From the NCBI RefSeq assembly GCF_019392245.1, contig NZ_JAHXRL010000002.1:372001-436000 (forward strand): DNA of 64,000 nt, written 5' to 3'. The first letter of the stretch is position 1; each line of letters begins with the position of its first letter. The DNA comes from Sulfitobacter sp. CW3. GTDB lineage: Bacteria; Pseudomonadota; Alphaproteobacteria; Rhodobacterales; Rhodobacteraceae. Positions 34,942 to 42,155 of this stretch are shown here, one piece after another. Below the pieces are notes generated by a model. That model was not told the origin of the DNA. It saw only the letters and a program-made list of their open reading frames with translations, and searched no databases. Position numbers and translations under genes: made by a program.

Positions 34942-35928
34942 CTATCCATTCACTTTAAGAACGATTTTGCCGATATGGCCGCTGGTCTCCATCCGTGCAT
35001 GGGCATCGCTTGCTTGTTCGAACTCATACTCACTGTCCATCACGGGCGAGATTTTACCTGCGTCTAGTAGCGGCCAGACGTGTTCGCGCAGTTGGTCTGC
35101 GATCCGTGCTTTGGCAAGATCACTTTGCGGGCGGAGGGTGCTGCCCGTCATGGTCAGTCTGCGGGTCATCAAGGTGGCAAAGTTCACCTCGACCTTGGGG
35201 CCGCTTAGAAATGCGATCTGCACCAGACGGCCATCTTCGGCGAGCGCTTGCAGATTGCGCGGGATGTAGTCACCGCCCACCATATCAAGGATCAGATCGG
35301 CACCGCCTTCGGCTTTCAGCACGTCGACAAAATCGGTGTCCCGATAGTTAATCGCGGCCTCGGCCCCCAGCTTGGCGCAGGCTGCACATTTGCTATCGGT
35401 TCCCGCTGTCGCAAAGACGCGCGCCCCAAATTCGCGGGCAAGCTGGATGGCTGTCGTTCCGATTCCCGAGGATCCGCCGTGCACCAGGAACCGTTCGCCC
35501 GCCTTTAGGCCACCGCGCATGAACACGTTGGACCAGACGGTAAAGAATGTTTCGGGCAGGCAGGCAGCTTCCTTCATGCCCATGCCGTTTGGCACCGGCA
35601 GGCAATGCGCGGCGGGCGTGGCCACATATTCGGCATAACCACCGCCGGGCAGCAATGCGCAGACTTTATCACCGATCGACAAACCCGTCACACCTTCGCC
35701 GATTGCCGAAATCTCGCCCGATGCTTCGAGCCCTGGCAGATCGCTGGCTGTTGGGGGTGGCGCGTACATGCCTGCGCGCTGCAACGCGTCGGGGCGGTTC
35801 ACACCGGCATAGGCAACCTTGATCACGACCTGACCATGGGCGGGCTGCGGAATTGGGCGTTCAACCGGTTGCAAGACTTCGGGTCCGCCGGGTTTGGTGA
35901 TTTCAATTGCGCGCATGGTGTCTGACAT
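34942..35928 (-). CDS. NAD(P)H quinone oxidoreductase, PIG3 family
   Basis: A 328-residue MDR enzyme of the TP53I3/PIG3 group: MRAIEITKPGGPEVLQPVERP at the start, AYAGVNRPDALQRAG, then GERFLVHGGSSGIGTTAIQLAREFG for the dinucleotide. No zinc ligands. It is the first of two paralogous quinone reductases; they share fold but not close wording, so they are not a recent duplication. The substrate is presumably quinones or reactive carbonyls. Confidence 0.9.
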   Translation of the reverse strand: MSDTMRAIEITKPGGPEVLQPVERPIPQPAHGQVVIKVAYAGVNRPDALQRAGMYAPPPTASDLPGLEASGEISAIGEGVTGLSIGDKVCALLPGGGYAEYVATPAAHCLPVPNGMGMKEAACLPETFFTVWSNVFMRGGLKAGERFLVHGGSSGIGTTAIQLAREFGARVFATAGTDSKCAACAKLGAEAAINYRDTDFVDVLKAEGGADLILDMVGGDYIPRNLQALAEDGRLVQIAFLSGPKVEVNFATLMTRRLTMTGSTLRPQSDLAKARIADQLREHVWPLLDAGKISPVMDSEYEFEQASDAHARMETSGHIGKIVLKVNG

Positions 35929-36020
35929 GATGTGGTGCCTCCTCTGGGGTCTGTGTTGCGGATAACATAAGCCACCAGTTGGGGACGTACAGAGCGAACT
36001 GATGGGCGTCAGGAAACTAG

Positions 36021-36617
36021 TTAAAGGCCCCCGCGAGCGCGCAGCGCCTCGGCCACATGTTCAGCATCGTCCAGGGCCAGAACGGCAAAGGGGATGATCG
36101 TCCGCCAGCCTAACCGCTTGGCTGACCGTGCCCGCCAAGACTGTGCCAGCATCTGACCTTTTTCCACCAGAACCGGGATAAAGCGGATCACCAACGCGAT
36201 GCCCAATTCAAGGCTGCGCGTCTGAAGCCCGACCTTGCGCAGGGGGGTCGTCAACCATGTCACCACATCCACCATCTGCGACAGTTTGGTGGTCATCGTG
36301 ACCAGATTGGCGATGGCCACGGCACAGACCATGCGCAATGCAATCACAGCGCCGTTTTCAAGGTCATCGGTCGCCACATGCCAGATCAGGATCAGCACCA
36401 TAAAGGGCCACAAAATCCGCAGCCGGGCCATGCCAGTCTTGAAAAACTGCCCGTCAGGAAGCGCGTATAATACCGCCGTCGCAGTTAGCATCGACAGCTG
36501 GAACCAAAGCGCTGTGAAGCTGAACAAGATCAGCGTGGCCGCACATAACGCCGCGAGCTTTACCCCCGCTGGCCAAGCATGTGCGCGCGTTTTAACCGGA
36601 GAGGTGAGTGAAATCAT
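36021..36617 (-). CDS. ECF transporter transmembrane protein (EcfT/BioN-like)
   Basis: A 198-residue membrane protein with about five helices and the EcfT coupling motifs near the C-terminus: QSWRARSAKRLGW and VAEALRARGGL, the two A-R-(S/G) signatures that contact the ATPases. Small size favours BioN of the biotin system. Its ATG lies inside the preceding ATPase gene (26-base overlap). No substrate-binding S component is adjacent on either side. Confidence 0.87.
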   Translation of the reverse strand: MISLTSPVKTRAHAWPAGVKLAALCAATLILFSFTALWFQLSMLTATAVLYALPDGQFFKTGMARLRILWPFMVLILIWHVATDDLENGAVIALRMVCAVAIANLVTMTTKLSQMVDVVTWLTTPLRKVGLQTRSLELGIALVIRFIPVLVEKGQMLAQSWRARSAKRLGWRTIIPFAVLALDDAEHVAEALRARGGL

Positions 36618-37317
36618 CCTGCTCTCCCAAGTGCTGCATGCGGGTTACAAAGGCTTTGGTGATCGTTGCTGCCGGGCCATCTTGGGCGATCCGGCCTTCG
36701 TCGATCCAGACCACACGATCATAATCGGACAGATATTGCGGGTCGTGGGTGATGTGCACCAAATGCGCATCCAGTTGCGACAACACACGGCCAAGGTGCA
36801 GCGTCGTCGGGATATCGAGACCCGCAAAGGGTTCGTCGAGGATAATCAGCTTGGGCTGCATCGCAAGGATCGACATCAGGCAAACCAGCTGACGTTGGCC
36901 CTGTGACAATTGGTGAATGGCCGCTTTGGCCCAGTGGGCGCGACCAAACTGGGCCAATATCGTATCGGTGTTATGCGCGGCCTCGACCTTGGACTGGCCA
37001 AGCTGGGTCAAGCCAAAGCTGATTTCTTCCTCAACCGTGGGAAAGATGATCTGATGGTCGGGGTTCTGAAACAGGATGCCGACATTGCGCAGGGCTGCCT
37101 TGCGGTCTTTTGCGACGTCAATACCCGCGATGCGCGCCTGCCCCGATGTCGGGGCAACCAGCCCGGCCAAGATGCGCGCCAGTGACGTTTTGCCAGACCC
37201 GTTACGGCCCACGACACCGATCCGACGCTCGTTTCCCTGCAAGGACACATCATGCAAAACCGCAGCCCCACCGGGGGCAAAAGACACGGCATTCAAGTCG
37301 ATCAAAGGATGGGACAT
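36592..37317 (-). CDS. ECF transporter ATP-binding protein (EcfA/BioM-like)
   Basis: An ABC ATPase of 241 residues: Walker A VGRNGSGKTSLARIL, signature HQLSQGQRQLVCLM, Walker B LIILDEPFAGLD, and H-loop LVHITHD. A single ATPase with a small T protein matches the BioMN arrangement of alphaproteobacteria. The usual bioY partner is not in the window, so the vitamin or metal carried is uncertain. ATG 37317 chosen; the frame extends to a TTG at 37332. Confidence 0.9.
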   Translation of the reverse strand: MSHPLIDLNAVSFAPGGAAVLHDVSLQGNERRIGVVGRNGSGKTSLARILAGLVAPTSGQARIAGIDVAKDRKAALRNVGILFQNPDHQIIFPTVEEEISFGLTQLGQSKVEAAHNTDTILAQFGRAHWAKAAIHQLSQGQRQLVCLMSILAMQPKLIILDEPFAGLDIPTTLHLGRVLSQLDAHLVHITHDPQYLSDYDRVVWIDEGRIAQDGPAATITKAFVTRMQHLGEQDDFTHLSG

Positions 37318-37400
37318 CGTATTCAGCACCAACGGTTCAGGCCCGCGAAGATTGCGGCCCGTCGGTGGCTAGCAGGTCTGAATGTCAGAGTGAAGCCAAC

Positions 37401-38099
37401 CTAACGGCGGGGGCTGGTCCAACTGCCCGGCAAACCCATCTTTGGCGCGCGCGATGGTGCTTTGACATGAGACAGCAACCAGTTCGGACCGGTCATCAGC
37501 TTGCTTAGTGTCGGGCTGTTTCTGACCTGCGCCTTTACCTTTTCGATCTGCATCACATTATCGATGCGCCGGTCCAGAAATGCCCACGTGGCCTGATGCC
37601 CGTCGCTTGTATCGCCCAGCCAGTACAAAACCGTTGACGAATATACCGCGCTGAGCGTCGCCCGTTTGGTGTACCAGTTCACATCATCCGATGTATCGCC
37701 CAAGGCATCCCAAATCGCGTCGCAGGTGCCCCAGACCAGTTTGGCACCGTCGCCTGCATGTTGCGGCAGGGCAAATAGGGTTGTCCCACGGCGCACCACT
37801 TCTTTGTCGGTCACGACCTCAAGGCGGAACCGTACCATCGCGGCGATTTTATCGCGATACTTCATCTCGGTCAGGTCTTCGGACGTCATCCGGTCAATCA
37901 TCAGGGCATCGCCCTGCTTGTGATAGGCCACAGCCAGATCAACCGATCCACGAGGGCACACGGCATTGGCAACCGTCGAATCGATGCCCGTATCAGCAAT
38001 GGCCGCTTGAAATGTGGTGTCCGACCAACCATCAAAGGGGACATGTATCAATGCGGCGTCCAGCAACTGATCTTTGGGGTTTTGGGCAGTTTCGGTCAT
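37401..38099 (-). CDS. COQ9 family ubiquinone biosynthesis protein
   Basis: A 232-residue protein of the COQ9 family, related to TetR-fold lipid-binding proteins. The start KDQLLDAALIHVPFDGWSDTTFQAAI and ALGDTSDDVNWYTKRATLSAVYSSTVLYWLGD match the family pattern. COQ9 presents ubiquinone precursors to COQ7 in eukaryotes and is required in alphaproteobacteria. AGGAGG precedes the ATG. It is divergent from rpsU. Confidence 0.92.
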   Translation of the reverse strand: MTETAQNPKDQLLDAALIHVPFDGWSDTTFQAAIADTGIDSTVANAVCPRGSVDLAVAYHKQGDALMIDRMTSEDLTEMKYRDKIAAMVRFRLEVVTDKEVVRRGTTLFALPQHAGDGAKLVWGTCDAIWDALGDTSDDVNWYTKRATLSAVYSSTVLYWLGDTSDGHQATWAFLDRRIDNVMQIEKVKAQVRNSPTLSKLMTGPNWLLSHVKAPSRAPKMGLPGSWTSPRR

Positions 38100-38214
38100 G
38101 GCGGGCCTCCTAAGCGGTCAATGGCTTGGCACTAGACAATATAGGTCATGCTTGCTATATGGCCACTTCCTGCAAATCCTTGCAACTTCAAACTAGAAAG
38201 GTGGTGAAAACCAC

Positions 38215-38421
38215 ATGCAGGTTAGTGTTCGCGATAACAACGTCGATCAAGCGCTGCGCGCCCTGAAGAAAAAACTTCAGCGCGAGGGTGTGTTTCGTGA
38301 AATGAAGCTTAAGCAACATTTCGAGAAGCCTTCCGTCAAGAAAGCACGCGAGAAAGCCGAAGCGATCCGCCGTTCCCGGAAACTGGCGCGGAAAAAATTG
38401 CAACGCGAAGGCATGATGTAA
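38215..38421 (+). CDS. rpsU: 30S ribosomal protein S21
   Basis: A 68-residue basic protein, [21 protein letters not shown] through [17 protein letters not shown], typical of S21, which helps the 30S subunit initiate. AAAGGTGGTG lies upstream. Monocistronic, with a hairpin terminator 30 bases after the stop. Confidence 0.97.
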   Translation: MQVSVRDNNVDQALRALKKKLQREGVFREMKLKQHFEKPSVKKAREKAEAIRRSRKLARKKLQREGMM

Positions 38422-38450
38422 ATCATACCGAGTGTCGTATAAGAATAAGA

Positions 38451-38485
38451 ACCCCCGATACCCTTAGGTGCCGGGGGTTTTATTT
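38451..38485 (+). terminator. rpsU terminator
   Basis: ACCCCCG and CGGGGGT form the outer stem, ACC/GGT continues it internally, and TTTTATTTT follows. It lies 30 bases after rpsU and may also serve the convergent gene ending at 38499. Confidence 0.85.
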
Positions 38486-38498
38486 TGTCTGATGCAGC

Positions 38499-39227
38499 TT
38501 AGTCGGCGGTGATCCATGCCTGTGCCGCTTCAAAATCGTTCTTGTCGAAATATCGCGCGTCTTTGCCGATCAGACGTTTGACGATCTGAACAACCATCGC
38601 TTCCCATTTTGAATCGCCCACCACAGCGGCGCGATCCAGCTGGCCAGCGTGGTCACGTACAAGGCCGAAATGCGCAGCCATTGCGCTGAGCCCCTGCCAA
38701 CCGTCAAAGCGTCTGATATCGAGCAGCAACCGAAAGCGGTCGTTCTTGCGGATAAAGGCGTTCATGTCTTCGATCTCGGAGGCGTATACATCCGCATCGA
38801 TTTTACCCAACAATTCGACATGCAGCGCACCGGCACCCAAATCTGTTTGATGAATGGCACCCAGCGATTCGAACAACCACAGGCGGGCATCGTCCTCGTG
38901 CCATTTTCCGAACACCGACACAGGGCACGGCATCAAAATCGAAAACGCGCGGACCAGCCGTGTCATCGCCTTGTTCGCGGTGACGATGGCAACCCTTTCA
39001 AAGCCGCTCCAGTTGCCGATGCCCATTTTCGCATCATCCCAAAGCGCGCCCATGGTAAAGTCGGTCAGGTCGGCGTCTATCACCACCAACATCCGCAGCT
39101 TTTCGCCTTTGGCCAACGCGGCATCCAGCGCAGGTATCAATACTTCGCTATAGTCTTTATCAGTAATCGGTGCCTTCATATGCACCTCTAGCAGGTTCTC
39201 CTGCGTTCCAGATTGGACCTCAATCAT
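38499..39227 (-). CDS. tandem SpoIIAA-like (DUF3478/STAS-type) two-domain protein
   Basis: A 242-residue protein that appears to contain two SpoIIAA-like units, each about 120 residues. Unit one runs from NLLEVHMKAPITDKDYSEVLIPALDAAL to SVFGKWHEDDARLWL; unit two from ALHVELLGKIDADVYASEIEDMNAFI to ARYFDKNDFEAAQAWI. Both show the same order: beta strand, helix, LLLDIR-type strand, then a W-containing FERVAIV / LDRAAVVGDSKW segment and a final FxxxDxxxAxxW element. Single-unit proteins are the norm. GGGAG precedes ATG 39227. An FNR-type box lies 57 bases upstream. Confidence 0.8.
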   Translation of the reverse strand: MIEVQSGTQENLLEVHMKAPITDKDYSEVLIPALDAALAKGEKLRMLVVIDADLTDFTMGALWDDAKMGIGNWSGFERVAIVTANKAMTRLVRAFSILMPCPVSVFGKWHEDDARLWLFESLGAIHQTDLGAGALHVELLGKIDADVYASEIEDMNAFIRKNDRFRLLLDIRRFDGWQGLSAMAAHFGLVRDHAGQLDRAAVVGDSKWEAMVVQIVKRLIGKDARYFDKNDFEAAQAWITAD

Positions 39228-39283
39228 TGTCTTTTCTCCCTTAGAGTACCCCACCTTGCTAAGGGAGTTGTGAAGGCCGCACG

Positions 39284-39297
39284 TTGATCTGGATCAA
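39284..39297 (-). promoter_or_regulatory. FNR/FnrL-type box upstream of the tandem SpoIIAA-like gene
   Basis: TTGATCTGGATCAA is a perfect TTGAT-N4-ATCAA site, the consensus for FNR/FnrL and Dnr-type regulators in Rhodobacterales. Its near edge is 57 bases from the start codon at 39227, in the gap after the lrp gene stop (39308), so it can only serve the downstream minus-strand gene. Confidence 0.75.
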
Positions 39298-39307
39298 CGC
39301 CTGACAT

Positions 39308-39766
39308 TCACACAGGCAAAGCGGTGGTATTGCAGACCGTGCGCAAGGCAAAGCTGGATTGCATTTGCCCGACGCCGGGCAAGCGGGCCAGAAACTGACG
39401 GTGGATGCGCGCGAAATCTTCGGTGTTTTCAGCGACAACCTTAAGCAGGTAATCAGCCGATCCCGCCATCAGATGACATTCAAGCACAGCAGGTATCCGC
39501 GCCACGGCCTTTTCAAACGCATCCAGCACCTCGTCCGCCTGGCCTTGCAAGGTGATTTCAACAAACACAGTGGTGGGCACGCCCATCTTCCGCGCATTCA
39601 ACAAGGCGACGTAGCCCTGAATGTAGCCTTCGTTCTCAAGCTGCTGCACGCGTCTGTGGCAGGCCGAGGGGGACAGATGCACCTGTTCGGAAAGGTCTGA
39701 ATTCGACATCCGCCCCTTGCGTTGCAGGGCAGTCAGAATGCGGCGGTCAATATCATCCAAGCTCAT
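39308..39766 (-). CDS. Lrp/AsnC family regulator, likely of alanine dehydrogenase
   Basis: A 152-residue regulator: N-terminal helix-turn-helix DLSEQVHLSPSACHRRVQQLENEGYIQGY, then the RAM effector domain with VFVEITLQGQ and VLECHLMAGSADYLLKVVAEN. It is divergent from ald with a 142-base spacer, the arrangement seen for AldR-type regulators that respond to alanine. Control of ald is inferred from position. Confidence 0.92.
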   Translation of the reverse strand: MSLDDIDRRILTALQRKGRMSNSDLSEQVHLSPSACHRRVQQLENEGYIQGYVALLNARKMGVPTTVFVEITLQGQADEVLDAFEKAVARIPAVLECHLMAGSADYLLKVVAENTEDFARIHRQFLARLPGVGQMQSSFALRTVCNTTALPV

Positions 39767-39908
39767 CTATGCAATACTCTCTTGCTAATTCGTCAATTCA
39801 TCGCAGATTATTCTAATTTTGGGCCATAAGGCGACCCATAATCAGTGTCTAATTTCATTTTAAGGGGCGTATTTTGGCGCACAGACTCACCCCAACAGGA
39901 TAAACCCC

Positions 39909-41027
39909 ATGAAAATCGGTTGCCCAAAAGAGATCAAGCCACAGGAATTTCGCGTCGGCATGACGCCGAATGCCGCATTCGAGGCCGTGAATAGCGGTCA
40001 CGAGGTTATCATCGAAACTGGCGCAGGCGTTGGCGCAGGTTTTGAGGATGCCGATTACATCGAGGCAGGTGCCAAAATCATCGCCACTGCCGCCGAGATT
40101 TTCGCAGCCGCGGACATGATCGTTAAGGTCAAGGAACCCCAAGCGGTCGAGCGCAAGATGCTGCGCGAAGGGCAAATCCTGTTCACCTATCTGCACCTTG
40201 CCCCCGACGCAGAACAAACCAAAGACCTGTTGGCCTCTGGTGCGACCTGCATTGCCTATGAAACCGTAACCGACCGCAGCGGCGGCCTGCCTTTGCTTGC
40301 CCCCATGTCCGAAGTTGCGGGCCGTCTGGCCCCCCAAGTTGGCGCGTGGACCATGCAAAAGGCAAACGGCGGACGCGGCGTGTTGATGGGCGGCGTTCCC
40401 GGCGTTGGCCCTGCGCGGGTTGTCGTGATTGGCGGCGGCGTTGTTGGTACACATGCAGCACGGATTGCGGCAGGTATGGGTGCGGATGTCACCGTGCTTG
40501 ACCGTTCCCTGCCCCGCTTGCGCTATCTTGACGATGTTTATGGCGGCACGTTCAAGACGTCTTATGCGTCTGCGGGCAACACCATCGAACTGGCCCGCGC
40601 CGCCGACATGATTATCGGTGCCGTGCTGATCCCCGGTGCAGCCGCGCCCAAATTGATCAGCCGCGCCCAACTGTCCGAGCTAAAGCCCGGCGCCGTGTTG
40701 GTTGACGTGGCCATCGACCAAGGGGGTTGCTTTGAAACCTCCAAGGCCACCACACACCAAGACCCGGTTTATGAGGTCGACGGCATCATGCATTACTGCG
40801 TTGCCAACATGCCGGGTGCGGTTGCACGCACATCCACGATCGCACTTGGCAATGCGACGATGCCGTTCATGCTGGCACTGGCCAACAAGGGCTGGAAGAA
40901 AGCCTGCGCAGACGATGCGCACCTTAAGGCCGGGCTGAACGTTCACGCGGGTCAATTGACCTATGCGGCCGTCGCCGAAGCGCTTGGCCTTGAAAGCATC
41001 ACCGCTGACCAAGCCATTGCCGGCTGA
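39909..41027 (+). CDS. ald: alanine dehydrogenase
   Basis: A 372-residue NAD-dependent enzyme converting L-alanine to pyruvate and ammonia. Start MKIGCPKEIKPQEFRVGMTP, substrate residues in DMIVKVKEPQ and LFTYLHLAPD, NAD loop RVVVIGGGVVGTHAARIAAGMGA (read in parts) and the C-terminal NMPGAVARTSTIALGNAT are all family hallmarks. AGGA precedes the ATG. It ends in a terminator shared with mscL. Confidence 0.96.
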   Translation: MKIGCPKEIKPQEFRVGMTPNAAFEAVNSGHEVIIETGAGVGAGFEDADYIEAGAKIIATAAEIFAAADMIVKVKEPQAVERKMLREGQILFTYLHLAPDAEQTKDLLASGATCIAYETVTDRSGGLPLLAPMSEVAGRLAPQVGAWTMQKANGGRGVLMGGVPGVGPARVVVIGGGVVGTHAARIAAGMGADVTVLDRSLPRLRYLDDVYGGTFKTSYASAGNTIELARAADMIIGAVLIPGAAAPKLISRAQLSELKPGAVLVDVAIDQGGCFETSKATTHQDPVYEVDGIMHYCVANMPGAVARTSTIALGNATMPFMLALANKGWKKACADDAHLKAGLNVHAGQLTYAAVAEALGLESITADQAIAG

Positions 41028-41045
41028 TCAACGACGATGAATGCA

Positions 41046-41073
41046 AAAGGCCCGCAGTCACCTGCGGGCCTTT
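41046..41073. terminator. bidirectional terminator between ald and mscL
   Basis: AAAGGCCCGCAG and CTGCGGGCCTTT form a perfect 12-base stem with loop TCAC between convergent genes, with short T-runs on both strands. Confidence 0.9.
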
Positions 41074-41097
41074 CTCGTTCCGACAAACGGAAACGAA

Positions 41098-41529
41098 TTA
41101 CTTCTTGGCGAGCGAGTCGCGGATTTGCAAAAGAACGTCCAGCTCGGATGGGCCGGTTTCGACTTCTGGTGCGACTTCTTGTGGGCCTTCGGCTGCGGCT
41201 TTCATCTTGTTGACAGCCTTAACCAGCATGAACACAACAAATGCGATGATCAGGAAGTTGATGCAGGCAGTGATGAACGCGCCGTAAGCAAAGATCGCAG
41301 CGCCAGTTTCGCGTGCGGCGTCAAGGCCGATACCCGCTGGTACATCGCCGGACAGAACAGCGTAAAGGCTGGTAAAGTCAGCGCCGCCCAAAACCAGGCC
41401 GATGATCGGGTTGATCAGATCGCTGACCAGCGAGCTAACGATCGCAGTGAACGCAGCACCGATGATGATACCGACGGCCAGATCCATAACATTGCCCTTG
41501 GCAATGAAGTCCTTGAATTCTTGAAGCAT
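41098..41529 (-). CDS. mscL: large-conductance mechanosensitive channel
   Basis: A 143-residue inner-membrane channel that opens under membrane tension. The N-terminal helix [20 protein letters not shown] leads into TM1 ([19 protein letters not shown]); TM2 is [20 protein letters not shown]; the C-terminal bundle ends [22 protein letters not shown] precedes ATG 41529; an earlier in-frame ATG at 41559 is unlikely. The upstream 160 bases are AT-rich and probably hold its promoter. Confidence 0.96.
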   Translation of the reverse strand: MLQEFKDFIAKGNVMDLAVGIIIGAAFTAIVSSLVSDLINPIIGLVLGGADFTSLYAVLSGDVPAGIGLDAARETGAAIFAYGAFITACINFLIIAFVVFMLVKAVNKMKAAAEGPQEVAPEVETGPSELDVLLQIRDSLAKK

Positions 41530-41690
41530 AGTATGTCCCTCATGTTTTATTATCCGCACGCTTTTACGTATGTTAACGGCGCGTGCAGCCCGTTAGCACA
41601 GGTTGCACCAATTACGAGCATTTATTTTAAGAAAACACGTAAAATAGACGAAATAATGTAAATACCGGCAAATTCACGCCAGTTAAGGGC

Positions 41691-42140
41691 CTAAACGGGT
41701 AGTTTCCCGGTCAAAACGTACCGCAAGATCTGAACGACTTGCGCTGGCTCTTGGGCGACGGCCAAAGCTGCGGCATCGACCTCTTTCAAGGCATGGGCGT
41801 GATCGGGGCCATGCAGGATCACCAGCGATTTACCCAATGCCGCGGCATACCCCGCGTCAAAAGCTGCGTTCCATTGCTTGTACTGGTCCCCGAACCGCAC
41901 AACGACCACATCGGCCATTTCAATGCCCTTGCGCGTCCGGATCGCGTTTAGCTGCGCACCTTTGCGATCATGCCAAAATTTATCGGCTTCGGCGCCCATG
42001 ATGGCCACGCCGCAATCGTCGCTGGCCGCATGATCCGTAACCGGGCTGTCAAAACTGACATCCAGATCGGCAGCACCATTGATGATCTGCTCGCGCCAGT
42101 CGGTGTGAATTTCACCGGACAAATACACATTCAATGTCAT
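41691..42140 (-). CDS. ytoQ: YtoQ family protein
   Basis: A 149-residue member of the YtoQ family (MTLNVYLSGEIHTDWREQI, DSPVTDHAASDDCG, FWHDRKGAQLNAIRT, DVVVVRFGDQYKQWNAAFDAGYAAALGK). The fold is likely nucleoside 2-deoxyribosyltransferase-like: the GDQYKQWNAAFDAGYA segment matches that family's pattern. Function is not established. AAGGGGAG precedes the ATG. It starts 15 bases after pheT on the same transcript. Confidence 0.87.
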   Translation of the reverse strand: MTLNVYLSGEIHTDWREQIINGAADLDVSFDSPVTDHAASDDCGVAIMGAEADKFWHDRKGAQLNAIRTRKGIEMADVVVVRFGDQYKQWNAAFDAGYAAALGKSLVILHGPDHAHALKEVDAAALAVAQEPAQVVQILRYVLTGKLPV

Positions 42141-42155
42141 GTCGAATTACTCCCC

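Noticed and set aside
33958..35928. Recent tandem duplication of the two quinone oxidoreductases
   Set aside because: The two proteins share only fold-level motifs and clearly belong to different subgroups (QOR and PIG3).
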